A DNA stretch of 23,000 nucleotides from an uncultured Prevotella sp. (GTDB lineage: Bacteria; Bacteroidota; Bacteroidia; Bacteroidales; Bacteroidaceae): positions 1 to 23,000 of the forward strand of contig USJD01000039.1 of assembly GCA_900554835.1 (NCBI GenBank), written 5' to 3'. The notes beneath the pieces were generated by a model. It saw nothing but the letters and a program-made list of their open reading frames with translations. It made no database searches and was not told the DNA's origin. Numbering within the stretch: position 1 is the stretch's first letter; each line of letters starts with the position of its first letter. The position numbers and the translations under genes were made by a program. Positions 1 through 7,752 of the stretch are shown here, piece by piece.

Positions 1-99
1 GGGGGTATCTGCAACGACCGAACAGGTCGCCTCCGCGAAAATCCGTGAGTAATCGTCCCAGCAGGAAATCTCCGAATAAATTCCGTGTCATCCGATGAA
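1..99. repeat. 99-bp direct repeat, copy 1
   Basis: This segment recurs at 215-313, an offset of 214 bp. The first 55 bases are identical and there are only a few substitutions after that. Each copy contains a small inverted repeat (CGACC-GAACA-GGTCG, here 15-29). No ORF of note crosses it. It lies downstream of the lyase gene terminator, so it is probably a non-coding intergenic repeat. The left neighbour gene is outside the window. Confidence 0.8.
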
Positions 100-124
100 T
101 AAAAAAATCCCAGAAGAATAAAAA

Positions 125-208
125 AATCTGCGTCATCTGCGAAATCTGCGTGACAAAAACCTCCCACAAAAGATCTGTGTAAATCTGTGAAATCTGTGGG
201 ACAAAACA
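125..208. repeat. AATCTGCG/AATCTGTG short-period repeats
   Basis: Two related blocks (about 125-160 and 171-208) are each built from three consecutive ATCTGCG or ATCTGTG units and end in GACAAAA. The first block uses the CTGCG form and the second the CTGTG form. They sit between the two 99-bp repeat copies. I recall similar degenerate octamer-like repeats from Prevotella/Bacteroides intergenic DNA. No function is established here, and no gene is visible in 1-310. Confidence 0.6.
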
Positions 209-214
209 CTCTCA

Positions 215-313
215 GGGGGTATCTGCAACGACCGAACAGGTCGCCTCCGCGAAAATCCGTGAGTAATCGCCGTAGCAAGAAACCTCCGAATAAATTCCGC
301 GTCATCCGATGAA
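215..313. repeat. 99-bp direct repeat, copy 2
   Basis: Second copy of the segment at 1-99. It is identical through the hairpin-bearing half and diverges by several point changes around 270-300. It ends just beside the T-tract of the lyase terminator on the minus strand. Confidence 0.8.
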
Positions 314-354
314 GAAAAATAAGAGGGCGTGCCATGGACTTATGACACACCCTC
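311..354 (-). terminator. Intrinsic terminator of the PL11 lyase gene
   Basis: Positions 323-335 pair with 342-354 as a 13-bp stem closing a 6-nt loop, followed on the minus strand by a TTATTTTT tract (314-322). Two pairs (328/349 and 332/345) are G-U wobbles only in the minus-strand RNA and are C-A mismatches in the plus-strand RNA, so the element is built for minus-strand transcription. It lies 65 bp past the lyase stop codon. Confidence 0.85.
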
Positions 355-418
355 GTTTAAATTTCATTAACTATATTATAACCAGCAAACTAAAGTCTTT
401 ACTGAAATATTTCTTGGA

Positions 419-3400
419 TTACTTCAATGTAACCTTGACAGTTCCCTTGGCTGTACGGACAATGTACAAGCCTGGAGCCAAGCCACGACTCTTCAAGTCG
501 CTCTGCAAGGTAGCCATAGAAGTCTGCAAACTTGTCATGCGGAAGCCGTTGAGCGTATAGACATCTGCCTGGAATGAACCAGCGTCGAAACCAATCTCAC
601 GGATACCTGTAGCATTGGCTACATAGACAACTCCCTCTGTAAGGAACTTGCTTGTATCCCAACCCAAACCAGCAGGGAGCGCCTGCAAGTCAAATTTAGG
701 AGTACCGCTGATCGTGCCAGCGCAATCTAAGACTCTCACATAATCACCCTCTTTAGGCGTCCATGTATTCTTGTAGGTTACATAGATGGTACCATTCAGA
801 ACAGCGTTTCCACCTACTTTAAGGAATGCCCATGCTGGAGACTTCGCACCAGTATATGCAATTACAGAGACAGAATCTGTCTTGGTCTTGTTCGCATAGA
901 TGCTGGAACCAACCTCAGCATTCAAGTTCTTCTGGATGAAGATCACACCCGTATTGCTGGTCTGCGATGCAGGCAAATTGCTGCCTGGGCGCAAGATACC
1001 GCCATTCAGAAGGTTAATACCGTATGCATAACCCACGCCACGAAGCTCACCGGCATCCTGAACATAGAGGATGGTAGGAGCTGTCATAGAAGAGGTAGCA
1101 GCTGCCTTGTTCAGCTTCACTGCACCATCCACAATCTTCAACGACTTGGCATTGGCAAGTACATTCTCACTGGAGATGGTCCAGATACCCGTACCATTCT
1201 TCACCACATGGCTACCATTGATTGAACCCTTGAACTCAAAGTTCGTATTCTTGCCACCAATCGTCAAAGTATTGGTACCTGAACCGAAGTATCCACCATT
1301 ACTGATATATCCATTACCCGTCAGAGCACCGATAGCAAAGCTCTTGCCGTTGGTACAGAATGCATAATCTTTGGTGAAACGTGAATCAACATTGAGCGTT
1401 GCCAATGGAATACCATAAGCATTATAGAAATCGAATACTGGCTCGTAAGCATTCTTGCTTCCACGCTTTGCATTGATAGTTCCGGCAAACTTGCTCCAGT
1501 CGCCTTTGAAAGGACAGCGGATCCAGGTGCCGTAGATATCAATGGTTCCCTCACCAGTCAGCTTACCGGTATAGTCGCATCGGCCGTCAGGATACCAGAT
1601 ACCAGACTTACCCTTAGGCACATCGATGTTCACATTATCCGAGTTGCTGCTGTAGATACTGTTGGAAGCCTGCAATACTACCTTGCTACCATTCAGAACG
1701 ATAGTCTTACCAGAGAAGTGACCATCCTGGAAGTCATATACTGTACCCTGGTTGATATAGAGCACATCAAAATCAGCATTACTGTTCAACTGCAATGTAC
1801 CGGCTCCCATCTTATAGAGGTCACGGTTCTTGCCGGCACCCTTCTTGATACCGCCATTCAGAATCAGCGTACCTGTATTATTTATGGCACCGCCATTCTC
1901 GCCAAGCACGATAGGATGAGAGGCTGTCATGCCTGAAGCAACCTTCAAAGTACCCTTGTTGCTCAAAGTGATAGTATTGTCTGCAGATCCTAAAGAACCA
2001 AATTCCAAACCATCCTTGTTGGCAAGAGTTGCCGGAGCCAGGATACCACCCTTGATATTGGTACCGCCACTATACTTATTGGTATTCTTGATGTTCACGG
2101 TTCCTGTACCCTCTACGTTCAGCGAACCTTTACCCAAGATAGAACCCTTACCTGCAAGGCTATAATCCTTCTTGTTGTTCTTGAAGAAGATATTTCCAGG
2201 AGTTACATCCTCTGCAAGGTTCACGTCTGTTGTAGACGCATCATCATTGAAGGTCAGTTCATCACCCGTAACAAACAGCTTGTCTGAAGAACTGAAGTTC
2301 TCTGTCGACATCAAGTCCCAGACAGAACCCTTATCACCTGTCCATACGCTGCTCTCGCTATCACGGGTATCAGAAATATTCAAGACAATCTTGCCATCTT
2401 TATATTCCAAGGCAAACTTATGTCCTGCAAGTCCCTCTACTACGATATCAGAAAGCTTGCCTGTCAGTTCACCTACCTCTGCCAAGACATAAGTACCTGG
2501 TGCTGGAGCGGTAGCAAACTCAAAGACAGGAGTGCTATACTGAGGACCATTTTCCCAAGTCTTCTTCTCGATGCTCATCTTGGCAGCCACCAACTTATCT
2601 ACGTTACCATCCTTGGCATCGAATACGACACGTGCGCCGAAACCCAGGTCGAGTGAAGAAGTGGTCAGAGTTCCGATATTCTCCTTACCGCCAGGACGAA
2701 TCACAGAACCATAATCAGCCTTGATACCACCCTTGAAGTTACCGCCGTTAGAGTTCAACTCCGCAAAGCGATTGAGCCAAACAGGACTGCTTTCCATGGT
2801 GCCGTCAAACTGCAAAGTACCTGCCCAGACATCAGTCTTGCCGGTATAAGTCTGCTTTACATTAGGAAGGACCAAAGTACCATCACCCTGTTTTACCAGG
2901 CGCATGCCGCCAGTAAAGGCGCCACCTGTCAAGGTATGGGTATAATAGGTATATTTAATCTCTGTATCCTTGGTTCTGCACTCGCTGGCAGCCGTACCCT
3001 GCACCCAAGAAGGGGCATTGTCGGTAAAGATGGCAGGAGAAGCACCTTCTGACACGCTTACAGTGGCATCGCCAGTAGTAGCGAGAAGAGCATGCTTGCC
3101 ATCCAATGCCTTGGAGATAGAAGAACCTACCTCTTCGCGACCAGTGGTGGTGAGTGGTGGAGGAGCAATGGTGATACCTTCCAACTCACCGAGGAAGTAG
3201 GATACATGAGGTGGCTGATTGTAGCCGCAAGGCTGCCATACCATGCCATTGCGATACTGATGATCGTACCACAAAGAATAGTTACGCCACTTGGTTGGCT
3301 CATTGGTGGTGTAGATGCGGATATTGTTGTCGGCTGTTCGCTCGATAACCTCCTCACGCCAATCGCCAAAGATATCACCCTGGTAGCAAGGTGTTGCCTT

Positions 3401-5017
3401 GGTGCCATTGTTGGAATAAGCGCCAAGGAAAGTAGCTATTGTTCCCACACCAGGTTTAGTTACCTCTGTATTATTAAAACACTCCTCCAGAAGGTCACCA
3501 TCCCAATAAATACGGAAGTTCATGCTAAGTCCATTGGTATTGGTACTCACATGTTCATTTGTGACCGTAGAGATAGGAGTATCGTGTGCACTATGACCAA
3601 CAGCTCCAGGGAAATCATTATAGAAATTACCTGCCAGACAACGACCATCATCGTTGGTATCAGTCTTTCGATAATATATCTTGCTGGTTGTTGCATCACG
3701 ATAGTTGTTGGAAGGAGCATCCTCGTTGCAGGCAAACATCTCCTGACCATGGATATAAGGATTAAAATCACTTACATGCTGAGCATCGCCATGACCGAGA
3801 CCAGTAGTAGAAAGTCCCTTGCCATTATCATCGATAACCATAGAACCCCATACTATCTCATCACGTCCATCCCAATCCACATCGGCAACGATATAGTTGT
3901 GATAGCCCTGACCATACCAAGGAGAACCTGGCTGGTTGTTGGTCCATTTCCAGCGAACCTTCAAGTCGTGAGTCTTTGGATCCACATCGTATGCGATGAA
4001 CTTGTGGCGGGTATAGATACCACGACCCAGGAAGATGCTTGGATGCTTGCCATCCAGATAAGGAGCGCCGAAGAAGTACTTGCTGCTGCGATGACCATAG
4101 CCATCACCCCAAGCTGCCTTCAAATCTGTTTCTCCATCTTCCAGACGCTTCAATGGGAACTCGATGCACTGGTATGGCTTACCGGTAGCTCCCTCGCAAT
4201 ACCAGAGGAACTCCTTGCCATAGTGGGTAAACCATTCTACGGAACCCGAACCCTTTGGTTCACGATAGTTGGTCCATGAAGTTCCATTTTTGCCATTGGC
4301 ACCGATGGTATAAGTGGTACCATCTGCCATGTGGACGGTAGAGCCTTCTTCGAGTCGCATTACGACTTCAGCCTTGCCATCCATATCCCAGTCGTAGCCA
4401 ACGATGTTCTGCTCGTTGTTCTGGAAGTCACCCATGTTAGGACCACAGTTTACCCACCAGAGCACGGTACCATCCTGCTTCAGGCAAGCCAGCATGGAAT
4501 ACTCCTTGGTTGCCACGCCATTGATAGTTGGTCCATTCTTTGGATAGAGCTGTTCAGCTTCCTCCTTATTGTTGAACTTCATCAGGATTTCCACCTCGCC
4601 ATCGCCATCCACATCGGCGCAGCAGGCATCGTTAGGGATATAAGTTGACTTCAGGGCAGCAGGATACTGGATTTTTACTTCCTTGTAATTAGTGTTGAAA
4701 ACTGTAGCTTCCTTGGAAGCTGCCTGCTCTACCCCATTGACAACCGCCTTTACGGTATAAGTGTTACTTGATGAACCAAACTTGTCTGTAAAGTTGGAAA
4801 CATCGAGGGGTTCTGGGTTTACCAAAGTGCCATTTCTGTAAAGATTGTACTTTACATCATAGTATTCATCGGCCTGGATACGCCAAGAGCAGTACACACC
4901 ATTTGTGGTTTGCACTGCAATGAGTCCACGATCCAACTTATCGGTAAAGCGCTGGGCATTTGCACCCATACTTACCAACAATGCTAAAGCAGATGTTGCG
5001 AGTAGTTTTTTATTCAT
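419..5017 (-). CDS. Rhamnogalacturonan lyase (PL11) with autotransporter-type repeat extension
   Basis: 1532-aa secreted protein. Residues 1-21 are a signal peptide (cleavage near GANA-QR). Residues about 22-630 are a complete PL11 lyase, the family that cleaves the rhamnose-galacturonate backbone of rhamnogalacturonan I by beta-elimination. Family hallmarks seen are DRGLIAV near 29, acidic loops ADVDGDGEVEI (134-144) and DVDWDGRDEIVWGS (379-392), GLGHGDAQHVSDFNP (406-420), QGDIFGDWREEVI (546-558) and YNQPPHVSYFLG (599-610). Known PL11 enzymes are about 600 residues. The further 900 residues hold glycine-rich beta-strand repeats of autotransporter (PATR) type, clearest at about 707-736, 956-991, 1062-1092 and 1270-1300. 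The tail (about 1485-1532, VYTLNGFRM to GLYIVRTAKGTVKVTLK) resembles a T9SS type A sorting domain. The ATG at 5017 is preceded by A/T-rich DNA without a Shine-Dalgarno. It has its own promoter candidate and terminator. The lyase call is strong; surface anchoring is inferred. Confidence 0.93.
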   Translation of the reverse strand: MNKKLLATSALALLVSMGANAQRFTDKLDRGLIAVQTTNGVYCSWRIQADEYYDVKYNLYRNGTLVNPEPLDVSNFTDKFGSSSNTYTVKAVVNGVEQAASKEATVFNTNYKEVKIQYPAALKSTYIPNDACCADVDGDGEVEILMKFNNKEEAEQLYPKNGPTINGVATKEYSMLACLKQDGTVLWWVNCGPNMGDFQNNEQNIVGYDWDMDGKAEVVMRLEEGSTVHMADGTTYTIGANGKNGTSWTNYREPKGSGSVEWFTHYGKEFLWYCEGATGKPYQCIEFPLKRLEDGETDLKAAWGDGYGHRSSKYFFGAPYLDGKHPSIFLGRGIYTRHKFIAYDVDPKTHDLKVRWKWTNNQPGSPWYGQGYHNYIVADVDWDGRDEIVWGSMVIDDNGKGLSTTGLGHGDAQHVSDFNPYIHGQEMFACNEDAPSNNYRDATTSKIYYRKTDTNDDGRCLAGNFYNDFPGAVGHSAHDTPISTVTNEHVSTNTNGLSMNFRIYWDGDLLEECFNNTEVTKPGVGTIATFLGAYSNNGTKATPCYQGDIFGDWREEVIERTADNNIRIYTTNEPTKWRNYSLWYDHQYRNGMVWQPCGYNQPPHVSYFLGELEGITIAPPPLTTTGREEVGSSISKALDGKHALLATTGDATVSVSEGASPAIFTDNAPSWVQGTAASECRTKDTEIKYTYYTHTLTGGAFTGGMRLVKQGDGTLVLPNVKQTYTGKTDVWAGTLQFDGTMESSPVWLNRFAELNSNGGNFKGGIKADYGSVIRPGGKENIGTLTTSSLDLGFGARVVFDAKDGNVDKLVAAKMSIEKKTWENGPQYSTPVFEFATAPAPGTYVLAEVGELTGKLSDIVVEGLAGHKFALEYKDGKIVLNISDTRDSESSVWTGDKGSVWDLMSTENFSSSDKLFVTGDELTFNDDASTTDVNLAEDVTPGNIFFKNNKKDYSLAGKGSILGKGSLNVEGTGTVNIKNTNKYSGGTNIKGGILAPATLANKDGLEFGSLGSADNTITLSNKGTLKVASGMTASHPIVLGENGGAINNTGTLILNGGIKKGAGKNRDLYKMGAGTLQLNSNADFDVLYINQGTVYDFQDGHFSGKTIVLNGSKVVLQASNSIYSSNSDNVNIDVPKGKSGIWYPDGRCDYTGKLTGEGTIDIYGTWIRCPFKGDWSKFAGTINAKRGSKNAYEPVFDFYNAYGIPLATLNVDSRFTKDYAFCTNGKSFAIGALTGNGYISNGGYFGSGTNTLTIGGKNTNFEFKGSINGSHVVKNGTGIWTISSENVLANAKSLKIVDGAVKLNKAAATSSMTAPTILYVQDAGELRGVGYAYGINLLNGGILRPGSNLPASQTSNTGVIFIQKNLNAEVGSSIYANKTKTDSVSVIAYTGAKSPAWAFLKVGGNAVLNGTIYVTYKNTWTPKEGDYVRVLDCAGTISGTPKFDLQALPAGLGWDTSKFLTEGVVYVANATGIREIGFDAGSFQADVYTLNGFRMTSLQTSMATLQSDLKSRGLAPGLYIVRTAKGTVKVTLK

Positions 5018-5103
5018 TATTGTAGGTTTTATTGTTTTTATTCTTGTTTATTGACGATTCATGTCGATTATTGTTGTTTATTCAGTTTTAACTGATTTGT
5101 TGG

Positions 5104-5111
5104 CAAAAGTA
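5104..5111 (-). promoter_or_regulatory. Putative -7 element of lyase promoter
   Basis: The minus strand reads TACTTTTG, an exact match to the Bacteroidota -7 consensus TAnnTTTG. About 18 bases upstream is TTTC, a one-mismatch match to the -33 TTTG. Transcription would start near 5097 and give a leader of about 80 nt. With the terminator at 5392-5417, this suggests the lyase is a separate transcription unit. The same TGTACTTTTGC string occurs upstream of susC1. Confidence 0.55.
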
Positions 5112-5192
5112 CACAGAATATTTGAGAAAGCATCCATAAAATATGATATTTAACCTTATTATTTTGAGAAAAGGGAATAAAAAAGATTTTTT

Positions 5193-5260
5193 TAAAAGGT
5201 AAAAAGGTAAAAAAGCAATTTTAAAGGTAAAAAGGTAAAAAAGTAAAAAGGTAAAAAAAC
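5193..5260. repeat. GGTAAAA short-period repeat
   Basis: Six or so degenerate units of AAAGGTAA/AAAGTAA with 7-8 bp periodicity follow a run of T. Nearly the same array, including the preceding T-run, occurs at 21513-21564 between rhaK and rhaI. Here it lies between genes transcribed leftward, so relative to them it is in the opposite orientation to the rhaK copy. It carries TAA stops in several frames. Confidence 0.7.
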
Positions 5261-5399
5261 AAGGAAAACCAAGAAGAAGAGAAGAAAGACTAAGGAAAAC
5301 CAAGAAGAAGAGAAGACAAAGAAAAAAGGGAAAATTAAGAAGAGAAGAAGACAAAGAAAAAAGGGAAAATTAAGAAGAGAAGAAGACAAAGAAAGGGAT
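5261..5399. repeat. Polypurine tract with 31-bp and 35-bp tandem repeats
   Basis: The plus strand is almost all A and G. It contains two copies of a 25-bp block with 31-bp period (5261-5285 and 5292-5316, AAGGAAAACCAAGAAGAAG...). These are followed by two full copies and one partial copy of a 35-bp unit starting GACAAAGAAA at 5315, 5350 and 5385. It fills the gap between the 712-aa protein gene and the lyase. Predicted ORFs across it are low-complexity artefacts. The minus-strand RNA would be an unstructured U/C-rich stretch. Confidence 0.8.
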
Positions 5400-5417
5400 G
5401 CATCCCTGCATCCCTTT
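5380..5417 (-). terminator. Intrinsic terminator after the 712-aa protein gene
   Basis: A perfect 11-bp stem (AAAGGGATGCA at 5392-5402 against TGCATCCCTTT at 5407-5417) closes a 4-nt loop. In the minus-strand RNA it is followed by CUUUGUCUUCUUCU, a pyrimidine-rich rather than pure-U tail. It starts 74 bp after the stop codon at 5491. It probably ends the SusCD transcript, perhaps incompletely. Confidence 0.7.
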
Positions 5418-5490
5418 ACATGAAAATGATTGATTCAATCTCGGCAAATTATAGAAACCATAATTGCCAATGCTTTATCAATGAAACAAA

Positions 5491-7629
5491 TTACTTAAGC
5501 TGAGCACCTGCTACAGAGAATGTCTTGCCATCCTTTACGATAACTACACCATTCTTGGTTACTACCTTCTTCACTGCTAAAGCTGCGGTCTCTGCTGTAT
5601 TTACATTCTTGATACCAGAAACGCCTGGCTCAAAGCCCTTGTAAGTCATGATTCGTACATCGCAGATAGCAGCCTCGTAACGATAGAGGTCAAAACTCTT
5701 ACCTGCCTCATAAACTGCGTATGCATTGGCATCACCCTTGTCTGGGCGATCATAGCCACCACGTGTGTGAACGATGTAGAAGTTTGGTTTGTTAGGATCG
5801 TCAGAAGTATATTTTGGATCAAGTGTCAAGCCTGCATTGTTAACAGCTGTGCTGTAATAAACGATACCCTCCAATGGCATAATTCTCCATAAACTTGCAT
5901 CATACTTAGAGTTTGCGATGAAATCAGCTGTTGGAACCAACGGAGCAAAAGCGGTTGTTGCATCTTCTGGCTGAAGGGCATTCCAGTTAGCAGAGAAATC
6001 TGCCACTGCACTTGTCTCGAAGAAACCAAAGCCTTCTCTTACAAGAGCATAGTCCTTGTCTGCCACCCAATTTTCACGGTTACCTTCTGCATCAAAGCCA
6101 TACTTCTCGTTGGAATATACACGCTCCCAGTGAGACTGAGCAGTCTTTGTTCCATCAGCGTTAGTCTTATAATCCATTGTGACGTTTACTGTGGTAAAAC
6201 CATCCTTGCCATTGTCGCAAACATCCTTAGACCATTCATAGTTAGTTGTACCAGCCTCTACATACTCGACATCATTATTGATGGTCTGAGATGCAGAACG
6301 TGTATAATACTCATCAGGGTTAGTACCATCCCAAGAATAAATCTCCAAAGAGCCCTTGCCATCCAAAGTTACCTTCTCGCCAGTAAGTACATTACCTTCT
6401 TCAGACTTACCATTTTCTGTCTTCTTATAGTGAATGGTCACAGTAGGTTTCAACAATGTGTTGGAGTTGTCTGCTGTAAGCGTATATTCCTTGGCAAATC
6501 CTTCCTTTACATTTGTAATGGTAGCTACTGGAGCTGGCATCTGTACTTCTTCACAAGTTACAGGAACGATAACATGCTGAGATTCGGTGCCATCATCGAG
6601 AGTTGTCCACATTTCCAAGTTACCAGACTGTGTACAATAGATAATCTTATGACCTAGATACTCACCATTACCAGACTCAAACGTAGTCTTCTCATCAGCA
6701 GTTTCATAAGACTTCTCATATTCCTCACCATTGCTATAAGTATCACCAGTAATAACATCTGTAGCATCACCAAGCTGCTTCCAGTGCAAAGTCTCTCCCT
6801 CCTGGAAGTTTACATAATAATCACGCTCAGCACCTACCAAAAAGAACAATTCGGAAGTTGGCTCGTTGGCGAATGGACCATTTGCCTCATAAGAAAGACC
6901 AATGTTAGAGAGCTGGTGAGTAGAAACACCATTCATACTGAATACGAAGATACCGGCACGATTCTCTTCACAAACATAATTATGAACACCAGTCTTCAGG
7001 ACTGTACCTTCCTCATCTGCGATAGTGTAAGTTGCAGTCTTAGCTTCTGTATTGATAACAACAGCAAACTTGTAAGTCTTCTGGCTTGACATAACGAAAG
7101 TTTCCTCAACATCTTCTGTTTTAGGCCAATCATTATTTGCTTTAGGATTCTCATTAATTAAAATGGTGAAATCACCATTGTTGGCAGCAGGCTTTTCGCC
7201 AACTCTCCAACGGAAGAAATAATCCTCACCTTCTTGATTAAACCAATGGTAATTGTGAGAAGAAACACGTTTGTCAGTCGCTGAGCAGGCGTTCACTGGA
7301 AGAAGATCAAACTCCATGTCTGCACGATTAGCCATGTTAGACATATTCAAGTCCATGGTGAACTTGTAAGTACTATTAGGAAGAGTAGCAGGATCTACAC
7401 CATTCCATGCATCCTCGTTCCAGAAGTAGTTGAGCATACGTCCACCATTCTTCTTGTTCTGCACCTCAAGATATTCCTTGCCTGGGGTAGAGGCAAAATT
7501 ACCTTGATCCTGAACTACCCAACCAGCATCCATTTTGTCAGTTGGCACCTTGAAGAAGTACTTGTCGTCGGCTTTTGCCATCGAACATACGATGAGCATA
7601 AGCAATGCAATAAAAGTAAACTTTTTCAT
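5491..7629 (-). CDS. Secreted PUL protein of unknown function
   Basis: 712 aa; I do not recognise a named family. Residues 1-20 form a signal peptide with a likely signal peptidase I site (SMAKA-DD). The cysteine at 15 lacks a proper lipobox, so a lipoprotein is unlikely. Residues about 21-245 are beta-rich and end in VSTHQLSNIGLSYE, the look of a concanavalin-like (LamG-type) lectin sandwich. Residues about 370-450 look like an Ig/FN3-type or chitobiase-C-like domain. The last 19 residues (GVVIVKDGKTFSVAGAQLK) resemble the short T9SS-like tails common on Prevotella secreted proteins. It follows susD2 by 123 bp and precedes the lyase, the usual place of a surface glycan-binding protein. A binding role for rhamnogalacturonan is inference from position; an enzyme is not excluded. 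A terminator lies downstream at 5392-5417. Confidence 0.85.
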   Translation of the reverse strand: MKKFTFIALLMLIVCSMAKADDKYFFKVPTDKMDAGWVVQDQGNFASTPGKEYLEVQNKKNGGRMLNYFWNEDAWNGVDPATLPNSTYKFTMDLNMSNMANRADMEFDLLPVNACSATDKRVSSHNYHWFNQEGEDYFFRWRVGEKPAANNGDFTILINENPKANNDWPKTEDVEETFVMSSQKTYKFAVVINTEAKTATYTIADEEGTVLKTGVHNYVCEENRAGIFVFSMNGVSTHQLSNIGLSYEANGPFANEPTSELFFLVGAERDYYVNFQEGETLHWKQLGDATDVITGDTYSNGEEYEKSYETADEKTTFESGNGEYLGHKIIYCTQSGNLEMWTTLDDGTESQHVIVPVTCEEVQMPAPVATITNVKEGFAKEYTLTADNSNTLLKPTVTIHYKKTENGKSEEGNVLTGEKVTLDGKGSLEIYSWDGTNPDEYYTRSASQTINNDVEYVEAGTTNYEWSKDVCDNGKDGFTTVNVTMDYKTNADGTKTAQSHWERVYSNEKYGFDAEGNRENWVADKDYALVREGFGFFETSAVADFSANWNALQPEDATTAFAPLVPTADFIANSKYDASLWRIMPLEGIVYYSTAVNNAGLTLDPKYTSDDPNKPNFYIVHTRGGYDRPDKGDANAYAVYEAGKSFDLYRYEAAICDVRIMTYKGFEPGVSGIKNVNTAETAALAVKKVVTKNGVVIVKDGKTFSVAGAQLK

Positions 7630-7693
7630 CTTGTTTAAAATTAAAGTTGTTATTTAAAAAATGTCAGTATATTCTTTGCCAACTTCAGCAAAC

Positions 7694-7722
7694 CATAAGT
7701 CTGCTAGCGAGCAAGACTCATG
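7694..7722 (-). other. Intercistronic hairpin between susD2 and the 712-aa protein gene
   Basis: The minus-strand RNA can form a 12-bp stem with one bulged U and a CGCU loop (7694-7705 against 7710-7722). The nearest T-run (7657-7662) is about 30 nt further on, so this is not a classic terminator. It may protect the upstream susCD message from 3' decay or attenuate the downstream gene. No promoter matching TAnnTTTG was found in this 123-bp gap. Confidence 0.5.
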
Positions 7723-7752
7723 ATTTGCGAAGACAGCTCAAATTTCTATTTA

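Noticed and set aside
125..208. CRISPR-like look of the regularly spaced AATCTGYG units
   Set aside because: Units are 7-8 bp, degenerate and without unique spacers of constant length, and no cas genes are present.
309..560. A small plus-strand frame at the lyase 3' end
   Set aside because: It overlaps the terminator and the antisense of the conserved sorting tail, and no start signal or family is recognisable.
3092..4279. A 395-codon open frame on the plus strand inside the lyase gene
   Set aside because: It is antisense to the strongly conserved PL11 domain, has no recognisable domain or promoter, and its composition is that of a reverse-strand shadow.
5088..5389. Two small minus-strand frames rich in Phe and Leu
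   Set aside because: They are translations of the polypurine tract and GGTAAAA repeat; low complexity, no start signal, and they overlap the lyase promoter region.
7570..7629. A lipoprotein reading of the 712-aa protein
   Set aside because: The residue before Cys15 is Val, not Gly/Ala/Ser, while a clean AKA-DD signal peptidase I site follows.
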